64,000 nt of DNA, taken from assembly GCF_001677335.1 (NCBI RefSeq), contig NZ_LZYB01000006.1, positions 272,931 through 336,930 of the forward strand. Direction: 5' to 3'. Positions within the stretch are counted from its first letter, which is position 1. Each line of letters starts with the position of its first letter. Source of the DNA: Erythrobacter dokdonensis DSW-74 (lineage in GTDB: Bacteria; Pseudomonadota; Alphaproteobacteria; Sphingomonadales; Sphingomonadaceae). The notes under the pieces were generated by a model. That model was not told the origin of the DNA. It did not search any database and saw nothing but the letters and a program-made list of their open reading frames with translations. Both the position numbers and the translations under genes were made by a program. Shown here in pieces: positions 33,743 to 42,863 of this stretch.

Positions 33743-34135
33743 ATGACCATCACAACCATTCCCGCAACCGACCTTCACCACAATTACGTCGCGGCGATCA
33801 ATTCGAACGACACCGACCGCATTATTGCGCTGATGAGCGAGGATGTGGTGTTTCAGGTTCCCGGCGAACCCGAACTGGTCGGCAAGGAAGCGATTGCGGC
33901 CTGGGCAAACGGCTTCTTCGCGGCATTCGAGGCCGCATGGGACAAGACCGAGCACGCGCTTGAGCAATCGGGCGATCTTGCGGTCAGCCGCTACACCTAC
34001 ACCGCCCGCTATCGCTCGCGCGAGGACGGATCGGAGTTGGGCGAGATCGGCAAGGGCACCTGCATCTATCGCCGCGCGCCCTCGGGCGAATGGCTGCTGA
34101 TGATCGACAGCTGGTCGACCCACGAGGAGGCTTGA
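33743..34135 (+). CDS. SnoaL-like / NTF2-fold protein
   Basis: A 130-aa protein with the typical pattern: HHNYVAAINSNDTDRIIALMSEDVVFQVPGEPEL (read as helix then strand), GKEAIAAW, then three strands ending in EWLLMIDSWSTHE. It belongs to the SgcJ/EcaC-type DUF4440-like NTF2 group. The ATG at 33743 is taken because the upstream extension is Arg-rich and lacks fold elements. It lies between the first SnoaL gene and the secreted fusion, whose start is 1 bp after its stop. Confidence 0.78.
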   Translation: MTITTIPATDLHHNYVAAINSNDTDRIIALMSEDVVFQVPGEPELVGKEAIAAWANGFFAAFEAAWDKTEHALEQSGDLAVSRYTYTARYRSREDGSELGEIGKGTCIYRRAPSGEWLLMIDSWSTHEEA

Positions 34136-34136
34136 G

Positions 34137-36164
34137 ATGCGGTCGGGCGGCGGAATGGCCGCGCGGCCTTGGAGTTTCGCGAGCGGGAAGGCTTTCCTTC
34201 TGGCGGTCCTTTCGCTCTTGATAGCGCAACCCCTCCTTGCCGAGGAGCGGGCGCCCGCCAGCGGCCCGCCCGCGCTGGAAGCGGCCATCGCGCAGAGCCA
34301 AGTCGCGCTCGATGCAATCCTCAACGGCGACCCCAGCCTCTACCGGCGCTTCGGCTCCGAGTGGCGGCTTGTTCACCGCCATGCCGATCCGATCACGACG
34401 ATGCGCGCTGCGCAGCCCGATGCATCGACAGACTTCGCCCGGCGCTATGCCGCCGCATGGTCGAGCCAGAAGCCCGAGGCGGTTGCTGCGTTTTTTGCCG
34501 AGGACGGGCGGCTCGTGGTCAATGATGGCGAGCCTGCGGTGGGACGCGCGGCCATCGCCGATGTTGCGCGCGGATTTATGGAGGCCTTTCCCGATCTGGT
34601 CGTCGCCTTCGATAAGTTGGGCGAGCGCGATGGCCGCAGGATCTTTCACTGGACCCTGACCGGCACCAATACCGGCCCTGGCGGCACGGGTGCGAGCGTC
34701 CGCATCAGCGGCGTCGAAGCGTGGGCGATGGGCCCCGATGGCCTGATCGCGGATTCCGGCGGGTCTTTCGATGCGGCGGATTACGCGCGGCAGCTTGAGG
34801 CCGGCGCTTCGGGCAAGGCCCAGGCCGGTTACACGCTCTTTCCCGCCGACCGCAGTCTCACCCATGCCGAAGACGGCGTGGTCCTGCCCGATGGCCGCTT
34901 GCTTGTCGGCGATTGGGACCATGGCCTGGTCACGCTGGACCCGGACGGGACCAAGCGCCCCTTCGGTAACTTTGCGGCAGCGGGCTTCCGGACCCGGCCC
35001 GATCCCTTGTGGAACAGCCCCAACGGCATTTCGTGGGAGCCGGATGGGCGCCATGTCCTCGTCGCCGACATTACCGGCGGGCATATCTACCGGGTCGACA
35101 CGCGGACCCAAGCGGTTGCGCGCATTTACGATCACCCCTTCGGCGTGAATGCTGCCGTTCGCGATCCTTCAGGGGCGATCTGGTTCACCCAATCGACCGA
35201 GAATGCCGCCGGAGAAGGCTCCGAGGCGCGCATGTTCGCCGCTGCCGACAAGCCGCTCGGCGATGGCTCGGTATGGCGCATCGCGGCCGCCGAGGTGGGC
35301 AAGAACGATCCGCAAGCCGTCAAGGTCGTCGAGGGACTCGATTTCGCCAATGGTATCGTCTTCGATGCCCCGCGCGGGCGGGTCTATGTCAACGAGATCG
35401 TCGCCAGCCGCATCCTCAGCTTTGCGGTCGATCCGCAGACCGGCGCGCTGTCGGACCGCCGCGTGCTCGTCTCACTGCCGACGCCCGACAATATCGAGCT
35501 CGACGCAAACGGCGATCTGTGGGTCACCAGCCCCTTTGCCAATGCGGTCTACAAGGTCGATGCCGATACCGGCGACCGCCAGACGATCTTCGCCCCCACT
35601 CCCGAGGCAAGCGCGCGGATGGTGAGCGAGACCTACCGCCGGCTGGAGGCGGGCGAAGGGCTGCTTTCGCTGCTGGGGCCGGACATCTGGGGCCCGATGC
35701 CGGGGCTGCTGACCGGACTGATCCTTGCGCCTGATGGCACGGTCTACGTGTCGGGGCTTGGTGATGCGCTGGTGAAGCTGGACGGCGCAGCGGAAACCGA
35801 TACCGACCTGGCACCGATCCTCGACAACCGCACCCGCGTGATCATCGCGGGTATCCGTTCGGGCGATGTGTCGCAGATCATGGCGCTTTACGGCCCGGCC
35901 TCGCTCTATGCCGCCGACAACGTGACGCTGCTTTCAGACCCTGGCGCGATCCGCGAATTCTGGGTCAATGTCGCGGCCAGCCCCGCGCATGATGCCACGC
36001 TCGAAGTGCTGCGGATCGAACGCCTCGGACCCGATGCCTTTGTCGAAATCCAGAAATACGACGTTTTCGACGCGGGCGGCGAGCGGCTGTTCGGCGGCTA
36101 CGCCTCGCTGCTGTGGCGCAAGGTGGGAGGCCGCTGGATGATCGCCGCGGATGTGTCGAATTGA
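34137..36164 (+). CDS. Secreted SnoaL - SMP-30/gluconolactonase beta-propeller - SnoaL fusion
   Basis: A 675-aa protein: N-terminal leader (FLLAVLSLLIAQPLLAEE), a helical remnant (46-90), a SnoaL domain (about 95-222), a six-bladed SMP-30/strictosidine-synthase-like propeller (about 225-545; WNSPNGISWEPDG, FANGIVFDAPRGRVYVNEI, PDNIELDANGDLWVT), then a second SnoaL domain (about 552-675, RVIIAGIRSGDVSQIMALY to WMIAADVSN). SMP-30 enzymes hydrolyse lactones with a bound metal. I do not recall this three-part arrangement; a periplasmic lactone or epoxide enzyme is likely. ATG has GAGGAGG upstream. Confidence 0.8.
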   Translation: MRSGGGMAARPWSFASGKAFLLAVLSLLIAQPLLAEERAPASGPPALEAAIAQSQVALDAILNGDPSLYRRFGSEWRLVHRHADPITTMRAAQPDASTDFARRYAAAWSSQKPEAVAAFFAEDGRLVVNDGEPAVGRAAIADVARGFMEAFPDLVVAFDKLGERDGRRIFHWTLTGTNTGPGGTGASVRISGVEAWAMGPDGLIADSGGSFDAADYARQLEAGASGKAQAGYTLFPADRSLTHAEDGVVLPDGRLLVGDWDHGLVTLDPDGTKRPFGNFAAAGFRTRPDPLWNSPNGISWEPDGRHVLVADITGGHIYRVDTRTQAVARIYDHPFGVNAAVRDPSGAIWFTQSTENAAGEGSEARMFAAADKPLGDGSVWRIAAAEVGKNDPQAVKVVEGLDFANGIVFDAPRGRVYVNEIVASRILSFAVDPQTGALSDRRVLVSLPTPDNIELDANGDLWVTSPFANAVYKVDADTGDRQTIFAPTPEASARMVSETYRRLEAGEGLLSLLGPDIWGPMPGLLTGLILAPDGTVYVSGLGDALVKLDGAAETDTDLAPILDNRTRVIIAGIRSGDVSQIMALYGPASLYAADNVTLLSDPGAIREFWVNVAASPAHDATLEVLRIERLGPDAFVEIQKYDVFDAGGERLFGGYASLLWRKVGGRWMIAADVSN

Positions 36165-36940
36165 GCGGGCTTGCCGCCTTTGACCTCACCGGCAAGGTCG
36201 CCATCGTGACCGGAGGCAATCGCGGGATCGGGCGCGCCATCGCGCTGGGGCTTGCGCAGGCGGGCGCGGCAGTCGCGATCCTCGCGCGCAACGCTGAACG
36301 CAACGCCGAGGTCGAAGCCGAGCTGGAGCGGATCGGGCAGCCCACCCATGCCGACATTCTCGACGTGACCGACCGCGCGGCCATCGCCCAGGCGGTGGGG
36401 CGGGTCGAAAGGGCGCTCGGCCCGGTCGATATTCTCGTCAACAATGCGGGCAATACCGATATCAGCGGCGGTGTGCTGAACCAGTCGGATGAAGGCTGGG
36501 ACAACGCGCTGGCGACCCACCTGACCGCCACCATGCTGCTTTCGAAATCGGCAGCCCAGTCGATGCAGGCGCGCGGTCGCGGCAAGATCATCAACCTGGC
36601 CAGCATGTATTCGATTTTCGGCGCGGCGGCCCTCCCTTCCTATGCAGCGGCGAAGGGCGGCATCGTCCAGCTGACGAAATCGATGGCCATTGAACTTGCG
36701 CCCCACGGCATTCAGGTCAACGCGATCGCGCCGGGCTGGATCGCGACCGAGATGACCGAGGTCGCCCGCGAGGATCCCGACTGGCGCGATTTCAACGCCA
36801 TGCTGATGGCCCGCACCCCGGCAGGGCGCTGGGGCGAGGCGGAGGAATGCGGAGGCGCGGCAGTCTTTCTTGCCAGCGCGGCGGCGGATTTCGTGACCGG
36901 CATCACTCTGCCGGTCGACGGCGGATATTCGGTTTTCTGA
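36161..36940 (+). CDS. Short-chain dehydrogenase/reductase
   Basis: A 259-aa classical SDR: the Rossmann motif TGGNRGIG, the NNAG motif, catalytic Ser in NLASMYS and Tyr/Lys in YAAAK, then NAIAPGW. It probably oxidises an alcohol to a ketone with NAD(P)+. The start is TTG at 36161, which overlaps the previous stop as TTGA and places the Rossmann fold immediately after; no ATG or GTG fits better. It is in the middle of the + strand operon 33258-42863. Confidence 0.88.
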   Translation: MSGLAAFDLTGKVAIVTGGNRGIGRAIALGLAQAGAAVAILARNAERNAEVEAELERIGQPTHADILDVTDRAAIAQAVGRVERALGPVDILVNNAGNTDISGGVLNQSDEGWDNALATHLTATMLLSKSAAQSMQARGRGKIINLASMYSIFGAAALPSYAAAKGGIVQLTKSMAIELAPHGIQVNAIAPGWIATEMTEVAREDPDWRDFNAMLMARTPAGRWGEAEECGGAAVFLASAAADFVTGITLPVDGGYSVF

Positions 36941-36956
36941 GAAGGGACTGCGATCA

Positions 36957-37358
36957 ATGACCAATCGCGACATCATCATGGCGCTCTATGCGGCTTTCGA
37001 CAGCGGCGACATGGACGCGGTGCTGGCGCTGATGGCCGACGACATCGTCTGGCACGAGGCGGAAAACAACAAGTGGGCTGACGGCAATCCCTATGTCGGC
37101 CCGCAGGCCGTTGCCGCAGGCGTGTTCGGCCGGGTTCCCGACGAATATGACAGCTTTGCGGTCGAGGTCGGGCAGGTTGTCGAGGATGGCGACACGGTCG
37201 TGATGCAGGGTCGCTACCGTGCCAAGGTGAAGGCGAGCGGTGCCGAGATCGCGCCGCAGATCGTCCATTGGTGGACCGTGAAGAACGGCAAAATCGCGAC
37301 CTTCCAGCAGCACGCCGACACCTTCGCTCTCGCCAAGGCGCTGGGTGCACCGGCGTGA
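36957..37358 (+). CDS. SnoaL-like / NTF2-fold protein, paralogue of the product at 33258
   Basis: A 133-aa protein with TNRDIIMALYAAFDSGD, ADDIVWHEAENNKWAD, NPYVGPQAV and VKNGKIATFQQHADTF. The identity to the 33258 product runs through the entire length, so the pair arose by duplication. It has no leader and is cytosolic. It overlaps the next SDR by 4 nt (GTGA). A role as isomerase or cyclase on the pathway intermediate is inferred. Confidence 0.82.
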   Translation: MTNRDIIMALYAAFDSGDMDAVLALMADDIVWHEAENNKWADGNPYVGPQAVAAGVFGRVPDEYDSFAVEVGQVVEDGDTVVMQGRYRAKVKASGAEIAPQIVHWWTVKNGKIATFQQHADTFALAKALGAPA

Positions 37359-38122
37359 CGGCTTTCGCCGGCAAGGTCGCCATCGTCACCGGGGCGAGCA
37401 GCGGGATCGGCGCGGCGACCGCGCGCCTGTTGGCGGAGCGCGGGGCCGCGGTGGTGCTCGCCGCCCGGCGCGAGGAGGCGATTGCGGCGCTTGCCGAGGA
37501 GATCGCGAGGGCCGGGGGCAGGGCCAGCCACATCCGCACCGACGTCAGCGATGCAGGCGAGGTCGCAGCGATGGTTGCCTGCGCCGTCGAAACTTACGGG
37601 CGGCTCGATATTGCGGTCAATAATGCCGGGATCGGCACGCAGGTTCATTCGATCCTCGATCTGCCCGACGATTACTGGGACCGTGTGCAAGCCACCAATC
37701 TCAAGGGCAATTTCCTGTGCCTCAAGCATCAGGCGCGCGCGATGCTGGCGGCTGGTCATGGCGGGGCGATCATCAATGTCGGCTCGGTCAACACTTTCCT
37801 CGGCTGTCCGGGCGCGGCTGCATATTGCGCGTCCAAGGCGGGACCACTGGCGCTGACGACCAGCGCATCTGCCGAACTGGCCGCGCAGGGCATCAGGGTC
37901 AATCTCGTGTGCCCCGGCGTGACCGACACCCCGATGCACCACGAGATCAAGGCCAATCTCGGGCCCGAAGCCTTCGAGGGCATGAAGGCGCAGACCCATC
38001 AGCGCCGGATCGGAGATCCTGCCGAAATCGCCCGCGCCATCGCCTTCCTCGCCTCGGACGAAGCCAGCTTCATCACCGGCACCACGCTGACCGCCGATGG
38101 CGGCTTTCACCTCACGCTTTGA
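37355..38122 (+). CDS. Short-chain dehydrogenase/reductase
   Basis: A 255-aa SDR with TGASSGIG, NNAG, Ser in NVGSVN, Tyr/Lys in YCASK and LVCPGVTDTPM. It starts with GTG at 37355, overlapping the SnoaL stop. It is distinct from the SDR at 36161, so two successive oxidation/reduction steps, or two stereo-isomers, are plausible. It is followed by the sulfotransferase gene after 13 bp. Confidence 0.9.
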   Translation: MTAFAGKVAIVTGASSGIGAATARLLAERGAAVVLAARREEAIAALAEEIARAGGRASHIRTDVSDAGEVAAMVACAVETYGRLDIAVNNAGIGTQVHSILDLPDDYWDRVQATNLKGNFLCLKHQARAMLAAGHGGAIINVGSVNTFLGCPGAAAYCASKAGPLALTTSASAELAAQGIRVNLVCPGVTDTPMHHEIKANLGPEAFEGMKAQTHQRRIGDPAEIARAIAFLASDEASFITGTTLTADGGFHLTL

Positions 38123-38135
38123 AAGAGGTCTCCCC

Positions 38136-39086
38136 ATGCTGATCCGCAAGCCCGAAAAGACCATCCGCACCTGGCACACCGACAGCCGCGTCTGGGACAA
38201 CTTCGAACTGCGCGCAGGCGATATCATTGTCTGCACGCCGCCCAAGACCGGCACGACCTGGACGCAGCGGATCGTCGGGATGCTGCTCGCGCAATCGGCC
38301 GAGCCGCGCCAGATCATGGAAGAGCAGCCCTGGCTCGATGCGCGCTTCATCCCGACGAATGAGGTGGTCGCTGCACTGTCTGCCTTCGAAGGACGGCGCG
38401 GGCTCAAGAGCCATTCCCCGCTCAGCGCCCTGCCGCTGCACGATGATGTGCTCTACATCAATGTCGCGCGCGACCCGCGCGATGCGGTGATGTCGTTCCA
38501 CAATCACAACCTGAACTTCACCGACGAATTTCTGGCGGGCATGGATCAGACCGGCCTCGAGGATCCCCTGATCGCCGCTCCGTTCCCGCGCGCGCTCGAA
38601 GACCCGCGGGCGTTCTTCCGGCGCTGGCTGCGCGATCCCGCATACGCGCCGTTCGACGACTTCACGATCGCCGAATTCTGCGAGATCGAGAACAGCTTCT
38701 GGGAAGCGCGCGAGCGCCCCAACGTTCTGCTGGTCCACTACAATGATCTCAAGGCCGACCGCGAAGGCGAGATGCGCCGGATCGCCCAATTCTGCGGAAT
38801 AGAGACGCCCGAGCCGCTGTTTGCCGAGATGGTCGAAGCGGCGGGCTTTTCCAGCATGAAGCGCCATGGCGCGCAGCTTCTGGGCCTTGCCGAAGTGGCC
38901 TTCAAGGGCGGGGCCGATTCCTTCCTCCACAAGGGCACGAACGAACGCTGGCGCGCGGTTCTGACCGACCAGGACCTGGCTGATTACCGCGCGGCGCTGG
39001 AGGCGCGCCTTCCTGCCGATCTTGCACGCTGGCTGGAGCATGGAAGGCTGGGCGATGAACAGACCCTGCCCGGAGCAGCCCAGTGA
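38136..39086 (+). CDS. PAPS-dependent sulfotransferase
   Basis: A 316-aa cytosolic sulfotransferase (Sulfotransfer_1). It shows the 5'-phosphosulfate loop CTPPKTGTTW near residue 33, a catalytic-His-like LKSHSPL, the 3'-phosphate motif YINVARDPRDAVMSF and a C-terminal KGG/HKGTNERW region. Such enzymes move sulfate from PAPS to hydroxyl groups of small molecules such as steroids or phenols. Its presence amid dehydrogenases and SnoaL proteins suggests conjugation, or reverse use, of the pathway compound. ATG 38136 has AAAGAGG upstream. Confidence 0.88.
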   Translation: MLIRKPEKTIRTWHTDSRVWDNFELRAGDIIVCTPPKTGTTWTQRIVGMLLAQSAEPRQIMEEQPWLDARFIPTNEVVAALSAFEGRRGLKSHSPLSALPLHDDVLYINVARDPRDAVMSFHNHNLNFTDEFLAGMDQTGLEDPLIAAPFPRALEDPRAFFRRWLRDPAYAPFDDFTIAEFCEIENSFWEARERPNVLLVHYNDLKADREGEMRRIAQFCGIETPEPLFAEMVEAAGFSSMKRHGAQLLGLAEVAFKGGADSFLHKGTNERWRAVLTDQDLADYRAALEARLPADLARWLEHGRLGDEQTLPGAAQ

Positions 39087-39895
39087 TTGCCGCGGATACG
39101 CATCGCCTGGGTCTTGATGCCCATGGCAGCGTCCAGAGCCTGACCAGCGGCTGGACCTATCTGGTCGGTCAATATCCCGATCACGCCATATCCAGCGCCG
39201 GGCCGGTGCGCGCGCTTGTCGCCAATGTCGACAATGCGTTTTTGAACATGGTCGTGATCGAACAGCCAACCGGCGGCCCGCGCGGCTTTGCCGATGCGCT
39301 CGCCCAAGCCGCCGGGATCATGGAGCGATGCCCCTATCCCGCCATGCTGGCGAGCGTGCCGGAATGGTATCCCGATGGCGCAGACGCCCTGTTTGCCTCG
39401 GCGGGGCTGGCGCATGCGCAGGATCTGTGGGGCATGGCTGCAACAACGCTTGCTCTGGCGAGGTGGCCCGAACCGGAACTCGATTACCGTCTCATCCGGG
39501 ACCGTCAGAGCGCCATTGATATCGGCCTTGTGAATGCGGCGGCCTATTCCATGCCGGTTGAAACCTTTGCGATCACCGATACTGTCCACCAGTGGTCGGG
39601 CGAGCACTTCGGCGTTGTCGGCTATGCCGATGGTGAAGCGGTAACCGGCGCGCTGGCCTATATTCAGGATGATCAGATCTATATCGGCTGGGTTGCAACC
39701 CTGCCCGATCGCCACGGGCAAGGTCTGGGCGAGGCAGCGATGCGGCGGGCGATCAAGGCCGCCCAAGACGCCGCGTCGGGGCCCTTGCCCCTATGGCTGC
39801 ACGCGACCGCAATGGGCCGACCGCTCTATCGCAGCATGGGCTTTGAGGATGCAGCACATATGCGATTGCATGTCCTTGAGGGGGCCGGGCATTGA
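39083..39895 (+). CDS. GNAT-family N-acetyltransferase
   Basis: A 270-aa protein with a C-terminal GNAT core: the CoA-binding stretch IGWVATLPDRHGQGLGEAAM is followed by PLYRSMGFED, the usual last strand. The N-terminal half (about 1-130) is a divergent GNAT-like domain. It would acetylate an amine on a small molecule or protein; the target is unknown. GTG at 39083 overlaps the sulfotransferase stop, and its own stop overlaps the next small gene's TTG. Confidence 0.82.
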   Translation: MIAADTHRLGLDAHGSVQSLTSGWTYLVGQYPDHAISSAGPVRALVANVDNAFLNMVVIEQPTGGPRGFADALAQAAGIMERCPYPAMLASVPEWYPDGADALFASAGLAHAQDLWGMAATTLALARWPEPELDYRLIRDRQSAIDIGLVNAAAYSMPVETFAITDTVHQWSGEHFGVVGYADGEAVTGALAYIQDDQIYIGWVATLPDRHGQGLGEAAMRRAIKAAQDAASGPLPLWLHATAMGRPLYRSMGFEDAAHMRLHVLEGAGH

Positions 39896-40059
39896 GCCGT
39901 CCGCGCCCCACCTCGTTTGACGAGGAGCTTGAACGGCGTCTGGCGATCCTTGCACGGTGTGAGGAACCCGACAGGCGTCTGCCACGCACGGATACAATCG
40001 CGCTGGCGGCGATCACCGCCGGATGCTTTGCCATCGTGCTGATTGCGCAGGCGCTCTAG
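39892..40059 (+). CDS. 55-aa single-pass membrane protein, putative permease partner
   Basis: A small reading frame starting TTG at 39892 (TTGA overlap with the GNAT stop) and ending TAG at 40059. The N-terminal half is charged (FDEELERRLAILARCEE), and the C-terminal half is one hydrophobic helix (TIALAAITAGCFAIVLIAQAL). It is 3 bp upstream of the NCS1 permease start. Gene order and size match the small helper subunits seen with some transporters. Its reality rests on exact packing, topology and coupled start. Confidence 0.6.
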   Translation: MSRPRPTSFDEELERRLAILARCEEPDRRLPRTDTIALAAITAGCFAIVLIAQAL

Positions 40060-40062
40060 CCG

Positions 40063-41523
40063 GTGACGAAGGGCGCCAACCGGATCGAGGCCGCGCTGGC
40101 CGAAACGCTGCCGTTATTGCCCGAGGAACGCAGCTGGTCGTTCCGCGACATGCTGGCGGTCAAGAGCGGGCTTTCGATTGCCACCTGGGGGTTCCTGTTC
40201 GGCGGGGCGACGGGGCAACTGGTGGGCTTTGTCGATGGCTTTATTGCGCTGTTCTTCGGCACCGCCGTAGGCCTTGGCATCCTGTTCTTCGCGCTGTTGC
40301 TGCCGGTGTATCGCAACGGGTGCGAGAGCTTTGTCTTCCTGCGCAGCGCCTTCGGCCCGATTGGCGCAAGTCTGCTGGCTGTCCCGCTCGTGCTCGGCAT
40401 GGTGCCGTTCTCCGCCGCCATCCTTTCGACCATGGCGGGCGCAGCAACCGAGGAAGTGCTGATCGGACTGTCCCTGTTTCCCGCGGATAGCGGACTGCCG
40501 CTGGCGGCTATCATGTCGTTCGCGGTCCTGGGCGTCAGCTTCCTTCTCGCGGCGCGCGGGAGCGACACTCTGCGCCTGTTCAACCTTGCCACCGTGCCGC
40601 TGCTGGTCCTGCTGTCGGGCGGCTTGCTGGCGGCGGTGTTCATCGAGGCGGGCTGGGACACAATCCTTGCTGCCGCACCGCCCGAGACGCGCTGGGACCG
40701 CCCGACCCGGCTGATGCTGGCGGTGGAGCTCAACATCGTGGCGGCGATTTCGTGGTTCGGCCTTGTGGGCAACCTGATGCGCTATGGCCAGAGCGCGCGC
40801 GGGGCGACATGGGGCACATGGATCGGGCTGGTGCCGGTGTCCTTGCTGCCAGCCACCGCGGGTCTTGCCTCCTCGCTCGCGCTGGGTTCGCCTGATCCGG
40901 TGCAATGGATGACCCCGCTGGTAGGGCCGGTGCTGGGGCTGGCGATGCTGCTGATCCTGATCCTTGCCAATGTCAGCAGCGCGGTGGGGCTGCTTCAGGG
41001 GAATGTCACGACGATCATCCAGAATTTCGGCGCGCCTATCCGCCAGCTCGGGTTTGCGGGGATGACGGGCATCCTGTGCGTGATTGCCTGTCTGATCATC
41101 TGGTTCGCGACCGACGCCCTTTATGCCAGGTTCTATTCGATCACCGCGTCTTTCGGCGCGATCTTTGCCGCTTGTATCGGGGTCTTGCTGGCTGACCGGC
41201 TGGTGCTGCGTCGCTCGAAGGTCGATCTGGCAGGGCTGCACGATACCGCAGGCGGGCCCTACGCCTTCTGGCTGGGCGTCAACCCGGCCGCGCTGATCGC
41301 GCTTGCGGTGGGCTTTGCGGCTTACATCACGCTGCTCGAACCGGTCAGCCAGACGCCGAACCCGGCGTTCCGCTATCTTTCGGCGAGCCTGCCCGCGATT
41401 GCGGCGGCGTTCGCCGTCCATCTGGCGCTCTCGCGTGTAGTCACGATCCGCGCCCGGCGCGGCGGCTATCCGGGCGGACGACAGGCAAAGCTGGAAATCG
41501 TCGACGCCGAGCCTGCCGAATGA
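40063..41523 (+). CDS. NCS1-family permease (purine/cytosine/hydantoin-like)
   Basis: A 486-aa inner-membrane protein with about 12 helices. It opens with the NCS1-type ERSWSFRDMLAVKSGLSIATWGFLFGG. The family takes up nucleobases, allantoin and hydantoins with a proton or sodium. Starting GTG follows the small protein by 3 bp; the stop overlaps the APC permease in ATGA. With HyuA/HyuB encoded nearby, uptake of a cyclic ureide or amide is the attractive reading. Confidence 0.82.
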   Translation: MTKGANRIEAALAETLPLLPEERSWSFRDMLAVKSGLSIATWGFLFGGATGQLVGFVDGFIALFFGTAVGLGILFFALLLPVYRNGCESFVFLRSAFGPIGASLLAVPLVLGMVPFSAAILSTMAGAATEEVLIGLSLFPADSGLPLAAIMSFAVLGVSFLLAARGSDTLRLFNLATVPLLVLLSGGLLAAVFIEAGWDTILAAAPPETRWDRPTRLMLAVELNIVAAISWFGLVGNLMRYGQSARGATWGTWIGLVPVSLLPATAGLASSLALGSPDPVQWMTPLVGPVLGLAMLLILILANVSSAVGLLQGNVTTIIQNFGAPIRQLGFAGMTGILCVIACLIIWFATDALYARFYSITASFGAIFAACIGVLLADRLVLRRSKVDLAGLHDTAGGPYAFWLGVNPAALIALAVGFAAYITLLEPVSQTPNPAFRYLSASLPAIAAAFAVHLALSRVVTIRARRGGYPGGRQAKLEIVDAEPAE

Positions 41524-42863
41524 GCGGGAACTCGCAGCCCGGCCAGCTCCAGAAGCGCCTTGGCCTGCCTTTCGCGATCGCCGTGTGTGTCGGGCTGGTT
41601 ATCGGGACCGGTATCATGCGCACGCCGGGCGAGATCGCCAACATGGTGCCCGATCCCACGGTCGTCATGCTGCTGTGGCTGGCTGGCGGCCTCTACGTGA
41701 TGCTGATGGCCAATGTCGCGGCCGAAGTCTCTTGCGCGATCCCGCGATCAGGCGGGCATTACATCCCGGTGCACGAAGCGCTGGGGGATGCGATGGGGCT
41801 GCTCGTCGGGTGGACGATGTGGATTGCCGGGGTCGCCGCGACAGCCTTTCTCGCGCTCGCTGCAGCGGATTTCCTTGCCCTCGTCGTTCCATTCGTGGCC
41901 GGTCGGGTTGAGATCGTCGCGCTGCTTGTCCTGTTTTCCGTGACCGCGCTCAACTGGGCCGGAGTGGAAGAGGGGTGCTGGGCGCAAATCGTCAGCACCG
42001 GTCTGAAACTCGCCTTGCTGCTCGCGGTTGTCTGCGTGGCGCTGGTTATGCCTGCAGGCAGGGCAGGAGGCGAAGCCGCCGCCGATCCTGCAAGCGCCGA
42101 ACCGCTTTCCATCCTGACCATTCTGGCCGGTCTGCAGTTCATCGTTACAGTCTACGACGGCTGGTATGCCTCGATCTACTTTGCCGGCGAGGACAGGGAT
42201 CCGGGCCGCAACATTCCCCGATCTTTGTTTCAGTCGGCCCTGTTGGTCACCGCCATCTACCTTGCAATCAACTGGTCGTTGATCAGGGCGCTCGATTTCG
42301 AGACCTTGCGCGCATCGACCCTGCCGATGGCGCAGGTGATCGAAGTGGTCACAGGGCGTTGGGGCAAGATTGCCGTGGGTCTTGTCGCGGTGCTGATGGC
42401 GCTGGGAACACTCAATGCGGCCGTCATGACGAACCCGCGCACGCTTTACGGGATGGCGCAGGACGGCCTGTTCGTGAAATCCGCCTTGAAGGTCAATCGC
42501 GGCGGGACACCGACCTTTGCTCTTGCCATGGGCTTTGTCCTCGCGATCCCGCTGATCTTTTCGGGCGGCTATGTCTTCGTGTTCCGGCTGGTGGGCGCGA
42601 TGGTCCTATTCGCATCGTGCCTGTTCGTGCTGTCCTATTTCGCACTCAGAAAGCACCGCCCCGACCTCGCAAGGCCCTATCGCGCCAAGGGGCACCCGAT
42701 CCTTCCGGCCCTTGCTCTGACAATCAACCTTGCTCTTTTGATCGGTTTCGTGATTGCCGAGCCGATCAGCGGCGCAATCATGGCGGGGATGATTGCAATA
42801 TGCGTCCCCGTAGGCCTCCACCTCGAACGGGAAAAACGACGGCTTGCCGTGACAACCACATAG
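41520..42863 (+). CDS. APC-superfamily amino acid permease
   Basis: A 447-aa transporter with 12 predicted helices. The signature helix 1 is IGTGIMRTPGEIA, with SGGHYIPVHEALGD in the first loops and LNAAVMTNPRTLYGMAQDG near the middle. APC proteins move amino acids or amines. It is the last gene of the + strand operon, ATGA-coupled to the NCS1 permease. It may import or export the amino-acid-like product of the pathway. Confidence 0.88.
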   Translation: MSGNSQPGQLQKRLGLPFAIAVCVGLVIGTGIMRTPGEIANMVPDPTVVMLLWLAGGLYVMLMANVAAEVSCAIPRSGGHYIPVHEALGDAMGLLVGWTMWIAGVAATAFLALAAADFLALVVPFVAGRVEIVALLVLFSVTALNWAGVEEGCWAQIVSTGLKLALLLAVVCVALVMPAGRAGGEAAADPASAEPLSILTILAGLQFIVTVYDGWYASIYFAGEDRDPGRNIPRSLFQSALLVTAIYLAINWSLIRALDFETLRASTLPMAQVIEVVTGRWGKIAVGLVAVLMALGTLNAAVMTNPRTLYGMAQDGLFVKSALKVNRGGTPTFALAMGFVLAIPLIFSGGYVFVFRLVGAMVLFASCLFVLSYFALRKHRPDLARPYRAKGHPILPALALTINLALLIGFVIAEPISGAIMAGMIAICVPVGLHLEREKRRLAVTTT

